NCBI GenBank assembly: GCA_934667465.1
Contig: CAKUMG010000032.1
Coordinates: 1 to 16,232, forward strand
Length of the DNA: 16,232 bases
Source: an uncultured Actinoplanes sp.
GTDB taxonomy: Bacteria > Actinomycetota > Actinomycetes > Mycobacteriales > Micromonosporaceae
Reading direction: 5' to 3'
Below are positions 1 through 6,769 of the stretch, piece after piece. A program made the translations under genes and the position numbers. The notes under the pieces are model-generated. The model saw only the letters and a list, made by a program, of their open reading frames with translations. It had not been told where the DNA came from and searched no databases. Numbering within the stretch: position 1 is the stretch's first letter; each line of letters starts with the position of its first letter.

Positions 1-2
1 GC

Positions 3-224
3 CCCCAGCAGCGGCGTGACGAGGCGCTGCGGGCCCTGCAGAGCCCCCTGGACCGGATCCGGCAGACGTGCGCCGCGGACGTCCGCGGGCTCGCCGACGA
101 CCTCGCCCGCCGGCTGCGCGACTACCAGCAGCGGCCGCGGGCGACCCGCGCGGCGCTCGACCGGGCCCGGGACGCGTTCATGACGGCGAGCACCGGGGAC
201 GCGGCCGCCTCCTGCGGGCGCTGA
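3..224 (+). CDS. C-terminal part of an unidentified helical protein (5' truncated)
   Basis: An open frame enters from the left edge and gives 73 residues before a TGA at 222-224. The visible part is rich in Arg, Ala, Asp and Leu, with segments such as RDEALRALQSPLDRIR and LADDLARRLRDYQQRP. These look like amphipathic helices, possibly a coiled coil or helical bundle, and a low-complexity Ala/Ser/Gly tail ends in SCGR. I recognise no family and see no catalytic motif. The codon pattern, with G or C in nearly every third position, supports real coding. The stop is 22 bases before the GTG chosen for the next gene on the same strand, so the two could be cotranscribed. The N-terminus lies outside the window, so function cannot be assigned. 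Confidence 0.55.
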   Translation, partial: PQQRRDEALRALQSPLDRIRQTCAADVRGLADDLARRLRDYQQRPRATRAALDRARDAFMTASTGDAAASCGR

Positions 225-246
225 GCGCTGTGATGGGATGGGTGGC

Positions 247-537
247 GTGACGTACACGGTGACCGACGTTCCGGACAAGGAGCGCTTCGAGGCGCACGAC
301 GCCGACGGGGGCCTCGCCGGCCTGCTCACCTATCAGGCGACCGGCCCGATCGTGGTCTTCACCCACACCAGCAGCGACGACGAGGCCGTCAACGACGCCC
401 TCGCGCGCGCCGCCATGGAGGACGCCCGCGCGAAGAGCCGTACGGTCGTGCCGATGGCCCCGTTCGTGAGCGGCTGGCTCGACAAGCACCGCGAGTACGA
501 CAAGCTCGTGGCCCGCTCCACCAAGAAGATCAAGTAG
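247..537 (+). CDS. Small YjdJ-type GNAT-fold protein (Gcn5-related N-acetyltransferase-like)
   Basis: The 97-residue product resembles the compact single-domain acetyltransferase family typified by E. coli YjdJ. It has the N-terminal TVTDVPDKERFEAH, a central strand giving IVVFTHT, and the family's C-terminal signature VVPMAPFVSGWLDKHREYDKLV. The usual length is about 90-100 residues, so it is full length. The Gly-rich acetyl-CoA pyrophosphate loop that normally follows the HT motif is absent: here the chain reads HTSSDDEAVNDAL, without glycines and a few residues shorter. It may therefore bind CoA poorly or not be an active enzyme. I chose GTG at 247 because the purine-rich GGGATGGG lies just upstream; ATG at 238 in the same frame is an alternative that adds three residues. 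The neighbours do not clarify its role. Confidence 0.75.
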   Translation: MTYTVTDVPDKERFEAHDADGGLAGLLTYQATGPIVVFTHTSSDDEAVNDALARAAMEDARAKSRTVVPMAPFVSGWLDKHREYDKLVARSTKKIK

Positions 538-541
538 CCGA

Positions 542-570
542 GCGGCGGGGCGAACTGCCGCACCCGCCGC
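542..570. terminator. Hairpin between convergent genes
   Basis: GCGGCGGG (542-549) pairs perfectly with CCCGCCGC (563-570) around a 13-base loop. It lies between the stop of the GNAT-like gene (537) and the stop of the minus-strand hydrolase gene (583), where a bidirectional terminator would be expected. There is no T-run on either side, so it is only a candidate factor-independent terminator. Confidence 0.3.
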
Positions 571-582
571 CCGGGGACGGGG

Positions 583-1122
583 TCAGCCCTTGATGATGTG
601 GTCGTAGCGCATCGGCACGTAGCCGGCCTGCCGCAGCTCGACCACGTTGATCGAGTAGTGGTTCATGTCCGTGGCGGGGCGCCCCTCCTCGTAGATCCAG
701 AAGTCGGCCTTGGTGGCCGGGTTCGCCCACTTCTCGAACAGCTTCACGTGTTCGTTCTTGAGCAGCAGCGCGTCGCCCGGCAGCAGGTCGTTCCAGTCGA
801 TCCGGTGCGAGTACTGGTCGAGGTTGCCGGTGAAGATGCCGTAGCTGCCGTCGGGGTCGTCACCGTTCATCTTCCAGCACATGGCCACGAAGCCGGAACA
901 GTCCTGCCGGTACTTGCGGCCCTTGTTGACGTCCCAGGTGTAGGCGCCGTCGTTGTAGGGGATGTTGCGGTCCCACCAGTCCTTGGCTCGTTCGATCGTG
1001 ACGCTGCGCTTGACGTCCGCGCCGTAGGCGATGGCGGCGGAGGCGGGCGACGACAGTCCCACCCCGGTGACGGTGGCGCCGGCTCCGGCGAGGGCGGCGG
1101 TGAGAAGGCTTCTTCTACGCAT
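583..1122 (-). CDS. Exported NlpC/P60-like amidase or peptidase
   Basis: The 179-residue protein starts MRRRSLLTAALAG, a short twin-arginine-type signal peptide ending near PASAA (about residue 30), so export is likely. The mature part contains KYRQDCSGFVAMCW, the hallmark of the NlpC/P60 papain-like fold with Cys75 as candidate nucleophile. It is followed by LLPGDALLLKNEHVKLF, where His125 is the likely second catalytic residue. The third polar residue is not obvious. Members of this superfamily cut peptidoglycan cross-bridges or amide bonds. At about 150 residues the mature protein is a bare catalytic domain with no wall-binding repeats. I chose ATG at 1122 because everything upstream in frame lacks signal-peptide character. 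It is transcribed divergently from the small secreted protein gene at 1250. The exact substrate is unknown. Confidence 0.75.
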   Translation of the reverse strand: MRRRSLLTAALAGAGATVTGVGLSSPASAAIAYGADVKRSVTIERAKDWWDRNIPYNDGAYTWDVNKGRKYRQDCSGFVAMCWKMNGDDPDGSYGIFTGNLDQYSHRIDWNDLLPGDALLLKNEHVKLFEKWANPATKADFWIYEEGRPATDMNHYSINVVELRQAGYVPMRYDHIIKG

Positions 1123-1156
1123 GGCGGCGAGTGTCGGCACCCGATCCGACGGATAC

Positions 1157-1185
1157 CTTGCGGGCGGGCCCAAGATCTCCGCAAG
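1157..1185. promoter_or_regulatory. Inverted repeat in the divergent intergenic region
   Basis: CTTGCGG (1157-1163) and CCGCAAG (1179-1185) form a perfect 7-base inverted repeat with a 15-base spacer. It lies in the 127-base region between two divergent genes for exported proteins, so it could be a shared operator or a leader hairpin. No regulator is identifiable. Confidence 0.25.
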
Positions 1186-1239
1186 CTTTCCGACCGGTGC
1201 GCCGATCCACAGTGGTGGCAGTTCGTTCCCCACCACCAC

Positions 1240-1245
1240 GGAGGA
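1240..1245 (+). promoter_or_regulatory. Strong ribosome binding site
   Basis: GGAGGA ends four bases before the ATG at 1250 and fixes the start of the small secreted protein. A perfect 7-base stem (GTGGTGG at 1212-1218 with CCACCAC at 1230-1236, 11-base loop) ends a few bases upstream of it and could influence ribosome access. Confidence 0.6.
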
Positions 1246-1249
1246 CCCC

Positions 1250-1672
1250 ATGAAGCGCAAGGTAATCGGAACTGTCCTGGCGGGAGCGGTGGCCGCGACG
1301 GCCGCCGTCTTCGGCGCGACCTCGCCGGCGATGGCCGCCGACCCCCGGTCGGACGCCTGCGGCGACCATGCGTGCGGCAGCGCCACCTTCCGTTTCTCCA
1401 GCAACAAGCTGACCATCAACCCGATCTCGCTGTCGGTCCGGGACCCGCTGTGCGAGAACAAGAACATGGCGTTCGTCCTGTTCCAGGTCGAGTACAACGA
1501 CGGCAGCCAGTGGATCACCCCGAAGCGGCGCTACGACGACAAGCCCTGTGACAGCTCGCCCGCGACCTTCTCGATGACCAAGGCCTCCAACGGCAAGATC
1601 ATCAAGCGGGCCCGGGTTGTCGTCGGCGACAACGCCAACGGCGAGATCTATGGGAACTGGCGCAACGCCTGA
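1250..1672 (+). CDS. Small secreted four-cysteine protein of unknown function
   Basis: The 140-residue product begins MKRKVIGTVLAGAVAATAAV and continues to a classical Sec cleavage site around SPAMAA (near residue 30). The mature chain is about 110 residues, with Cys at about positions 37, 42, 68 and 100, enough for two disulfides in an extracellular protein. The remainder alternates short hydrophobic strands (FVLFQVEY, ARVVVGD) with polar turns, which suggests a small beta-sandwich. I do not recognise a family and see no catalytic motif. The start is supported by the signal peptide and by GGAGGA just upstream. A strong hairpin follows the stop, so it is probably monocistronic. The divergent neighbour encodes an exported NlpC/P60-like hydrolase; a functional link is possible but unproven. 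Confidence 0.8.
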   Translation: MKRKVIGTVLAGAVAATAAVFGATSPAMAADPRSDACGDHACGSATFRFSSNKLTINPISLSVRDPLCENKNMAFVLFQVEYNDGSQWITPKRRYDDKPCDSSPATFSMTKASNGKIIKRARVVVGDNANGEIYGNWRNA

Positions 1673-1681
1673 CGGCACCGC

Positions 1682-1717
1682 CGGCCGGGCCGCTCTTTTC
1701 GGGGAGCGGCCCGGCCG
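1682..1717. terminator. Strong bidirectional terminator hairpin
   Basis: A perfect 14-base stem, CGGCCGGGCCGCTC (1682-1695) with GAGCGGCCCGGCCG (1704-1717), encloses the 8-base loop TTTTCGGG. It lies 9 bases after the stop of the small secreted protein gene and 4 bases beyond the stop of the convergent SARP gene, so it can serve both strands. It has no downstream T-run, which is usual in high-GC actinobacteria. Confidence 0.75.
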
Positions 1718-1721
1718 ACGT

Positions 1722-3398
1722 CTAACCGGGCAGCTCGCGGGCGTAGAGCGAGACCAGGTCGGGCATCCGGTAGCGCTGCCGGTTGGCGTCGTCGCGGCCC
1801 GCCACGTCGAGCAGGTGCCAGTCGACGAGCCGCTCCAGCGAGCCCGCCATGTCCGGCTCCGCGGCGTCCGCGAGGGCCGCCGGGACCCGAGCCGGGAACG
1901 TCGTCCCGTGCAACCGGCTCAGCAGCCGGAACGTCGCCCGTTCGCGTGGTTCCAGGGCGTGGTAGCTCGGCGCGATGCTGGCCCGGACCGTCAGGTCGCC
2001 CACCGCGAGTTCGTCCAGGCGCCGCCGCTCGTCCCGCAGCCGCTCGGCGAGATCCGCGAGCATCCAGTGCCGGCGGGCGCCGAGCCGGGCCCCGGCGATG
2101 CGGATCCCGAGCGGCAACCGGCCGCACAGGGCGGCGATCGTCCGCGCGGCAGCCGGCTCGGCCGCCACCCGGCCGGGCCCGGCCGTGTGCGCCAGCAGCT
2201 CGAGCGACTCCCGCTCGTCGAACTCGGGCAGCCACACCCGCTCCGCCGTCAGCCCCGCCAGCGGCGTACGGCTCGTCACCACCACCGCCGACCCGGTGTC
2301 CCACGGCAGGAGCGGCCGCACCTGGCACTCGGTCATCGCGTCGTCCAGCACCACCAGGATCCGCCGGTTCGCCAGGTGTGCCCGATAGAGCTCGGCCGGC
2401 TCACCGCGCCCCTCCAGCCCCAGGTGGCGTACGACGTGAGCCAGCGCCTCCGCACCCGACAGGGCCCGGTCGGTGGTTCCGCCCAGGTCCACGAACACCC
2501 GCCCGTCGGGGAACCGCGCGGCGAGCCGGTGTGCCGCGTGCACCGCCAGCGCCGTCTTCCCGGCCCCGGCCGGGCCGGTCACGACCAGCGGCGACCCCGG
2601 CAGCGCTTCCAGCCGCCCGAGCTGGCGCGCCCTTCCGACGAACTCCGGCACGTCGGGAGGAAGGAGCACCGGACCACCGGCGGGAACCGCCCCGGGCTGC
2701 AGCGCCGCACGATGGGCCTCGGCCAGCTCGCGCCCCGGGTCGGCGCCGAGCTCCTCGGCCAGCAGCGCCCGGGTGGACGCGAACACCGTGAGCGCCTCCG
2801 CGCCCCGCCCGGTGGCGTGCAGAGCCCGTACCAGCGCGGCGGCCAGCCCCTCCATCAGCGGGAACTCGCCCAGCAGCCCGGTCAGGGGCGCGACCACTCG
2901 CGCCGGCTCGCCCGCCCGCAGCTCCGCCTCCGCCCACGCGATCGCCGTCTCCGCGCGCCGCCGCTGCCACTCGGACCGCATCCGCTCCACCCAGGCCCCG
3001 CCGAGACCGGCCAGCGGCTCCCCGCGCCACAGCTCCATGGCACGGCGCAGGTCGTCGCTCCCGCCCGCGGCCAGCCGCTCGAGGAGCAGGACGTCGACCA
3101 GGTCCGGGTCGAGGTCGAGCAGATAGCCGCCCGACCGGCGCACCAGCGCCGCCTCGGTGCCGTCCGCGGCGGCGGCCTCGGTGATCAGCCGCCGCAACCG
3201 CGCGATGTACGGGTAGAGCGCCTCGCGGGCCTGCCGGGGCGGGTCGTCGCCCCAGATCCGTTCGATGACCGTCCCGGTCGGCACGAGCCGACCGGCGTCC
3301 ACCGCCAGGGCCGCCAGCACCGTACGCTGCCGGGGCGCGCCGGGATCCACCCGGTCCGCCGATCCGATCTCCACCGGACCCAGCAAGCGGATCCTCAT
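1722..3398 (-). CDS. AfsR/SARP-family transcriptional regulator with NB-ARC ATPase domain
   Basis: The 558-residue protein has three recognisable parts. Residues 1-95 form the OmpR-like winged helix typical of SARPs (MRIRLLGPVEI, then VIERIWGDDPP and LRRLITE). Residues about 100-235 form the helical bacterial transcriptional activation domain (BTAD). Residues about 250-450 form an NB-ARC/STAND nucleotide switch with Walker A GPAGAGKT (275-282), Walker B ILVVLDD (347-353) and the GLPL-like CGRLPLGIRIAG (425-436). AfsR itself continues into TPR repeats of several hundred residues; here the chain stops about 120 residues after the GLPL motif, so this is a short, TPR-less form. GGAGGGG just upstream of ATG 3398 supports the start. 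SARPs usually activate secondary-metabolite genes, but no biosynthetic cluster is visible here, so the target is unknown. Confidence 0.9.
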   Translation of the reverse strand: MRIRLLGPVEIGSADRVDPGAPRQRTVLAALAVDAGRLVPTGTVIERIWGDDPPRQAREALYPYIARLRRLITEAAAADGTEAALVRRSGGYLLDLDPDLVDVLLLERLAAGGSDDLRRAMELWRGEPLAGLGGAWVERMRSEWQRRRAETAIAWAEAELRAGEPARVVAPLTGLLGEFPLMEGLAAALVRALHATGRGAEALTVFASTRALLAEELGADPGRELAEAHRAALQPGAVPAGGPVLLPPDVPEFVGRARQLGRLEALPGSPLVVTGPAGAGKTALAVHAAHRLAARFPDGRVFVDLGGTTDRALSGAEALAHVVRHLGLEGRGEPAELYRAHLANRRILVVLDDAMTECQVRPLLPWDTGSAVVVTSRTPLAGLTAERVWLPEFDERESLELLAHTAGPGRVAAEPAAARTIAALCGRLPLGIRIAGARLGARRHWMLADLAERLRDERRRLDELAVGDLTVRASIAPSYHALEPRERATFRLLSRLHGTTFPARVPAALADAAEPDMAGSLERLVDWHLLDVAGRDDANRQRYRMPDLVSLYARELPG

Positions 3399-3412
3399 CC
3401 GGCCCCTCCCGA

Positions 3413-3436
3413 GATCGACCTCGTACCTTGTCGATC
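3413..3436. promoter_or_regulatory. Inverted repeat just upstream of the SARP gene
   Basis: GATCGAC (3413-3419) and GTCGATC (3430-3436) are perfect 7-base arms with a 10-base spacer. The inner edge is 15 bases from the SARP start codon, so the repeat overlaps the expected leader and could be an operator or a leader hairpin. Known SARPs usually bind direct repeats, so self-binding is not implied. Confidence 0.3.
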
Positions 3437-3494
3437 ATGGACGGTACCGACGGGTGACCGGGCGGGTGAGGGCTGAACGCCCCTCATTCGCCGA

Positions 3495-3522
3495 GGAGCC
3501 CCCGCAGCGAGGCGGGGGCTCC
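3495..3522 (-). terminator. Terminator hairpin at the end of the glycan operon
   Basis: GGAGCCCCCGC (3495-3505) pairs perfectly over 11 bases with GCGGGGGCTCC (3512-3522) around a 6-base loop. On the minus strand it begins 14 bases after the stop of the secreted beta-helix gene, the last gene of the seven-gene unit. It would insulate the SARP gene downstream on the same strand. Confidence 0.7.
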
Positions 3523-3536
3523 GGGCCAGGAGAAGG

Positions 3537-5831
3537 TCAGCCGGCGTAGAGGGAGATCTCCGTCAGCGTGGGGGTGTACTGCTCGGTGGCGATCTGCCCG
3601 GTCAGCGCGACCCGGACCTTGCAGGTGGTGACGCTGCCGAAGCCGGTGACGGTGCGGTCGTGGCCGATGCCGTCGGTGGCCGTCGCGAAGGTCACCCAGG
3701 CGCCGGTGGCGGCGTCCCAGCGCTGCAGCTCGAACGACTGGACGCGGGGGTTGGTGCCCGAGTCCGTGTACTCGTCGAGGTACACCTGGTCGAACGTGGT
3801 GTCGGCGCCGAGGTCGACGTCGAGGGTGATCGGGTAGCCGGCGGCGTCGGCGGCCGCCCAGCGGGTGGTGAGGTCGCCGTCGGTCAGGTTGACCGCGGTC
3901 AGGGTGCCGCCGCCGCCCGGGTGGGTGGAGCTGGCCGTGACCGGCTTGCCGAGCGCGAGGTTGACCCGGTTGTCGGTCTCCTCCTCGATCGGGTTCGTGT
4001 CGACCGGGTTCTTCTCGCGGTGGCCCTTCTTGACCTCGGCGATGCCGATGTCGGGGGCGTCGCCGTAGTACAGCCTGGTGCCGACGAAGTCCTCGGTGCC
4101 GAGCCGCACGTTGTACCGGCCCTTGTCGATCAGCGGCGAGTCCTTGCGGAGCTCGAACGGCTTCGCCGCGTGCCGGATCTTGTCGACGCCGGCGCCGCGA
4201 ACATAGTCAGCGGGGTCGCCCATGAAGCGCGGGTCCGCCCGCACGCCCGCAGGGTCCGACGGCTCCTGCGCGGAATGCGTACCGGATGCTTCGTAGTAGT
4301 TGTTGTTCGCGAAGACGGCCTGGCGCAGCGCGCCGGGCTTGCGGTACCACGTCGTCGGGGTGGTCTTCGAGGTGTTGTAGAAGATGTTGTTCAGGAAGTA
4401 GACGCGGCTCAGGAACGTCTCGTCGTGCACCTGGCCGAGCAGCGCGCCGTCGTAGACGAACGTGTTGTTGAGGAAGTAGGTCGGCGAGTAGTTCGTCGAC
4501 AGCATGTTCTTCACCAGCACGCCGTTGTCGTTGACGCTCAGGTTGTAGCGGGCGACCGAGTTGGAGCTGTTGCCCATGTAGGCCATCCAGCCCGCCTTGT
4601 TGTCGTGCGAGTAGTTGAACTGGTAGGTGACGTTGAAGTTGGTGTACTCCAGGTCCCAGGGGGTGCCGTCGAACTCGTTGGCGGGGCCGCCGTAGACCTC
4701 GTTGTACTGCATCACCGAGTCGGCGCCGGCCCACAGGTAGAGGCCGCAGGACACCGCGTTGTAGCGCTCGAGGAAGCCGTTGACCTCGTTGTACTCGACG
4801 GTCATGTGCTTGCTGTTGGCGAGCTGGAACGCGCCCTGCCCGATACTCTCGGCGTAGTTGTGGCCGATGTAGACGTCGCGGCTGTAGAGGTCGCGGGTGC
4901 GGACCCAGAGCTGCTCCCAGCCCTCGTGGAACTTGCCGGCCTCGTCGTACTGCCCGGCGGCCACGCCGTCGGCGTTGAACCAGTTGAACGCGAACTGCAC
5001 GGCGTGCAGCTCCACGTTCTCGAACGTGTTGTCCTCGATTCGGACGTCCTGGAAGTACCAGCCGCCGGTCGAGTACTCCTTGTAGCTCTTCGAGCCGAAG
5101 ACCTGGAAGTTGACCGCACCGTAGTGGATCTTCTGCCACGTGCTCGGGCCGTCGAGGTTGTGCACGTGGACGTCGTGGATCCGGAAGTGGTCCATGATGT
5201 TGTCCGCGCCGGCCGGGAGCAGGTCGGCGTTGATGGATACCATGATGCCGTCGCGGACGTAGGTGCCGGTGGTGATATCCGTGGCGAAGTCGTCGTCGTT
5301 GGAGAGCGCGACGTTGTTGATGTCGAAGCCCTGCTGGTTGCGCAGCACGATCGCGCCGGTCAGGCCGACGGTCTCGGGGTTCTTCGTGCCGTCCGCCCGG
5401 AACGGACTGGGCACGTTACCGTTTGTCGCGATATATGGGCGCGGGGCCTTGTCGGAGCCGTACGCCGAGATCGTGATGGGCTTCTTCGCGGTGCCGGAGC
5501 CCTTCGGCCACAGCTGCTGGTCCTGCCACTGCGAGCCGGCCTTGAGCAGGATCCGGTCGCCGGGCCGGAACGTGGTCGCGCTCGCCTTGCCGAGCGTCTT
5601 CCAGGCGGCCTTGGCGGTGCGCCCGGAAGCCGTGTCGTTGCCGGCCGCGGCATCGAGGTAGAAGTCGCGCCCGCCCGTCTTGTTAGGAGTGTTGCCAGGC
5701 CACGTCTTCTTGGCCGAAGCCGACGACGAAGCGGTAGCCGCTGCCGGGGAGCCGGGCAGCAGTGGTGCGACGAGCAGGCCGGCGGCGAGGGCCGCAAGAC
5801 CGGCACGCAGCACCCGGGAACCAGGTGTCAT
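3537..5831 (-). CDS. Secreted right-handed beta-helix protein with C-terminal discoidin (F5/8C) domain
   Basis: The 764-residue protein has a Sec signal peptide (MTPGSRVLRAGLAALAAGLL to about SPAAATA, residue 34). The entry motif FYLDAAAGNDTASG...AWKTL...FRPGDRILLKAGSQW (57-102) is typical of extracellular parallel beta-helix carbohydrate-active proteins. Residues about 115-590 are rich in Asn, Tyr and Asp strands (VYIGHNYAE, MTVEYNEVNGFLERYN, YFLNNTFVYDG, VYFLNNIFYNTS), the coil pattern of PbH1 repeats. Residues about 621-764 (NLALGKPVTASS, TDGDLTTRWAA, FDQVYLDEY) form an F5/8 type C sugar-binding domain. Beta-helix proteins of this layout include polysaccharide lyases and glycosidases such as GH141, but I cannot assign a family or catalytic residues. 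ATG 5831 has GGAGGA six bases upstream and overlaps the previous stop (ATGA). Likely role: cleaving or binding an extracellular polysaccharide for the linked transporter. Confidence 0.85.
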   Translation of the reverse strand: MTPGSRVLRAGLAALAAGLLVAPLLPGSPAAATASSSASAKKTWPGNTPNKTGGRDFYLDAAAGNDTASGRTAKAAWKTLGKASATTFRPGDRILLKAGSQWQDQQLWPKGSGTAKKPITISAYGSDKAPRPYIATNGNVPSPFRADGTKNPETVGLTGAIVLRNQQGFDINNVALSNDDDFATDITTGTYVRDGIMVSINADLLPAGADNIMDHFRIHDVHVHNLDGPSTWQKIHYGAVNFQVFGSKSYKEYSTGGWYFQDVRIEDNTFENVELHAVQFAFNWFNADGVAAGQYDEAGKFHEGWEQLWVRTRDLYSRDVYIGHNYAESIGQGAFQLANSKHMTVEYNEVNGFLERYNAVSCGLYLWAGADSVMQYNEVYGGPANEFDGTPWDLEYTNFNVTYQFNYSHDNKAGWMAYMGNSSNSVARYNLSVNDNGVLVKNMLSTNYSPTYFLNNTFVYDGALLGQVHDETFLSRVYFLNNIFYNTSKTTPTTWYRKPGALRQAVFANNNYYEASGTHSAQEPSDPAGVRADPRFMGDPADYVRGAGVDKIRHAAKPFELRKDSPLIDKGRYNVRLGTEDFVGTRLYYGDAPDIGIAEVKKGHREKNPVDTNPIEEETDNRVNLALGKPVTASSTHPGGGGTLTAVNLTDGDLTTRWAAADAAGYPITLDVDLGADTTFDQVYLDEYTDSGTNPRVQSFELQRWDAATGAWVTFATATDGIGHDRTVTGFGSVTTCKVRVALTGQIATEQYTPTLTEISLYAG

Positions 5832-6769
5832 TGCGCATCCTCCGGGGTGATGTCATCCACCGCCGCGCTGTCGACGTCCATGTCGGTGGCAGCCACGCGG
5901 CGCTGGAGGTATTGGGAGAACTTCTCCGTCGTGAGGGACTGCCGGATCCGCGGGGCGTAGGCGGTGAACGCGGCGTCCTCGTCGACGGTCCTGCTGTCGA
6001 GCTGGTAGTACGTGACCTCGCCCGCGCCCGGCTGCGGCGCGGAGACCTGGCCGGGCCGCAGGGTGGTGAGCACGGCCAGGAGGTCCTGGTCGTGGCCGTT
6101 GCGGCCGGTCGAGGCACTCCCGTCGTACGTGCCGGTCGTGAGCCGCGCGCCCGGCACGCCCGCGGCGTCCTGCAGCGACGCGGGGGCGGTGAGGCGGGCC
6201 GAGGCGCGCACGACGAGCGTCGAGTACTCGTACGTGGTCGCGTTGGCGCTCCAGTCGTCGCGGTCCGCGTCGAACGCGGCGCGCACCTCGGCGTCGGTCA
6301 CCGCGGCCGGCCCGCCCGTGGCGCCGAGCTTCTTCTCCAGGGCGGTGGTCAGGTCGGTGAGCCGCTTGGTCCAGTACTCCGCGGGCGCGAACTCGGTGAC
6401 GCCGTAGACGACCTCGCCGCTGTCGCGGGCCCGCGCCCGGGAGTCGTTCTCCTCCTCGACGTCGGCCAGGAAGTCGTCGTGGTCCACGGAGTCGAGCAGG
6501 CCCTGTTCCTGCGCGAGGATCAGCAGCGTCTTGTCGTGCCGGATCTCCTCGAGGGCCCGCTGCCGCAGCAGGGCACCGCCGTCGTCGGCGCCGCCGAGCT
6601 CGTTGGTCACCGCGGCGGCGACACGGCTCATGTGGAAGAGCACCTCGTCGCGGGTCACCGGATGACCACCGACGGACGCCACTTCCTCCGTACGGGGAAT
6701 CAGCGCGACAGTGACGACCAGGGCGGCCATGGCGGTCAGCGCGCCGCCGATCCCGTACCAGCGCCTCAT
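5828..6769 (-). CDS. Membrane-anchored SurA/PrsA-like peptidyl-prolyl isomerase (foldase)
   Basis: The 313-residue protein has one N-terminal hydrophobic segment (IGGALTAMAALVVTVALI, 7-24) without a clear cleavage site, so it is probably anchored and faces outward. VASVGGHPVTRDEVLFHMSR (30-49) is the classic start of the SurA N-terminal chaperone domain. A long helical, acidic region follows, then a parvulin-like end: YEYSTLVVRA (180-189) and LRPGQVSAPQPGAG...YYQLDSRT (237-261), followed by a C-terminal helix. The usual parvulin catalytic His and Gly-rich strands are hard to find, so it may be a chaperone with weak or no isomerase activity. Its start overlaps the fucosidase stop (ATGA) and its stop overlaps the beta-helix gene start, so it is coupled to both. 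It may assist folding of the secreted beta-helix protein (inference). Confidence 0.75.
   Translation of the reverse strand: MRRWYGIGGALTAMAALVVTVALIPRTEEVASVGGHPVTRDEVLFHMSRVAAAVTNELGGADDGGALLRQRALEEIRHDKTLLILAQEQGLLDSVDHDDFLADVEEENDSRARARDSGEVVYGVTEFAPAEYWTKRLTDLTTALEKKLGATGGPAAVTDAEVRAAFDADRDDWSANATTYEYSTLVVRASARLTAPASLQDAAGVPGARLTTGTYDGSASTGRNGHDQDLLAVLTTLRPGQVSAPQPGAGEVTYYQLDSRTVDEDAAFTAYAPRIRQSLTTEKFSQYLQRRVAATDMDVDSAAVDDITPEDAQ

Noticed and set aside
1123..1518. Longer N-terminus for the NlpC/P60-like gene
   Set aside because: The extension overlaps the divergent secreted-protein gene and would bury the twin-arginine signal peptide; ATG 1122 gives a normal exported protein.
1617..3476. 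Plus-strand open frame of 619 codons opposite the SARP gene
   Set aside because: Arg/Pro/Gln-rich shadow frame; the opposite strand has clear Walker motifs and SARP domains.
3660..5960. Plus-strand open frame of 766 codons opposite the beta-helix gene
   Set aside because: Antisense shadow with a Val/Glu/Arg-biased composition and no domain signature. The minus strand encodes a recognisable signal peptide, beta-helix and F5/8C domain with a ribosome binding site.
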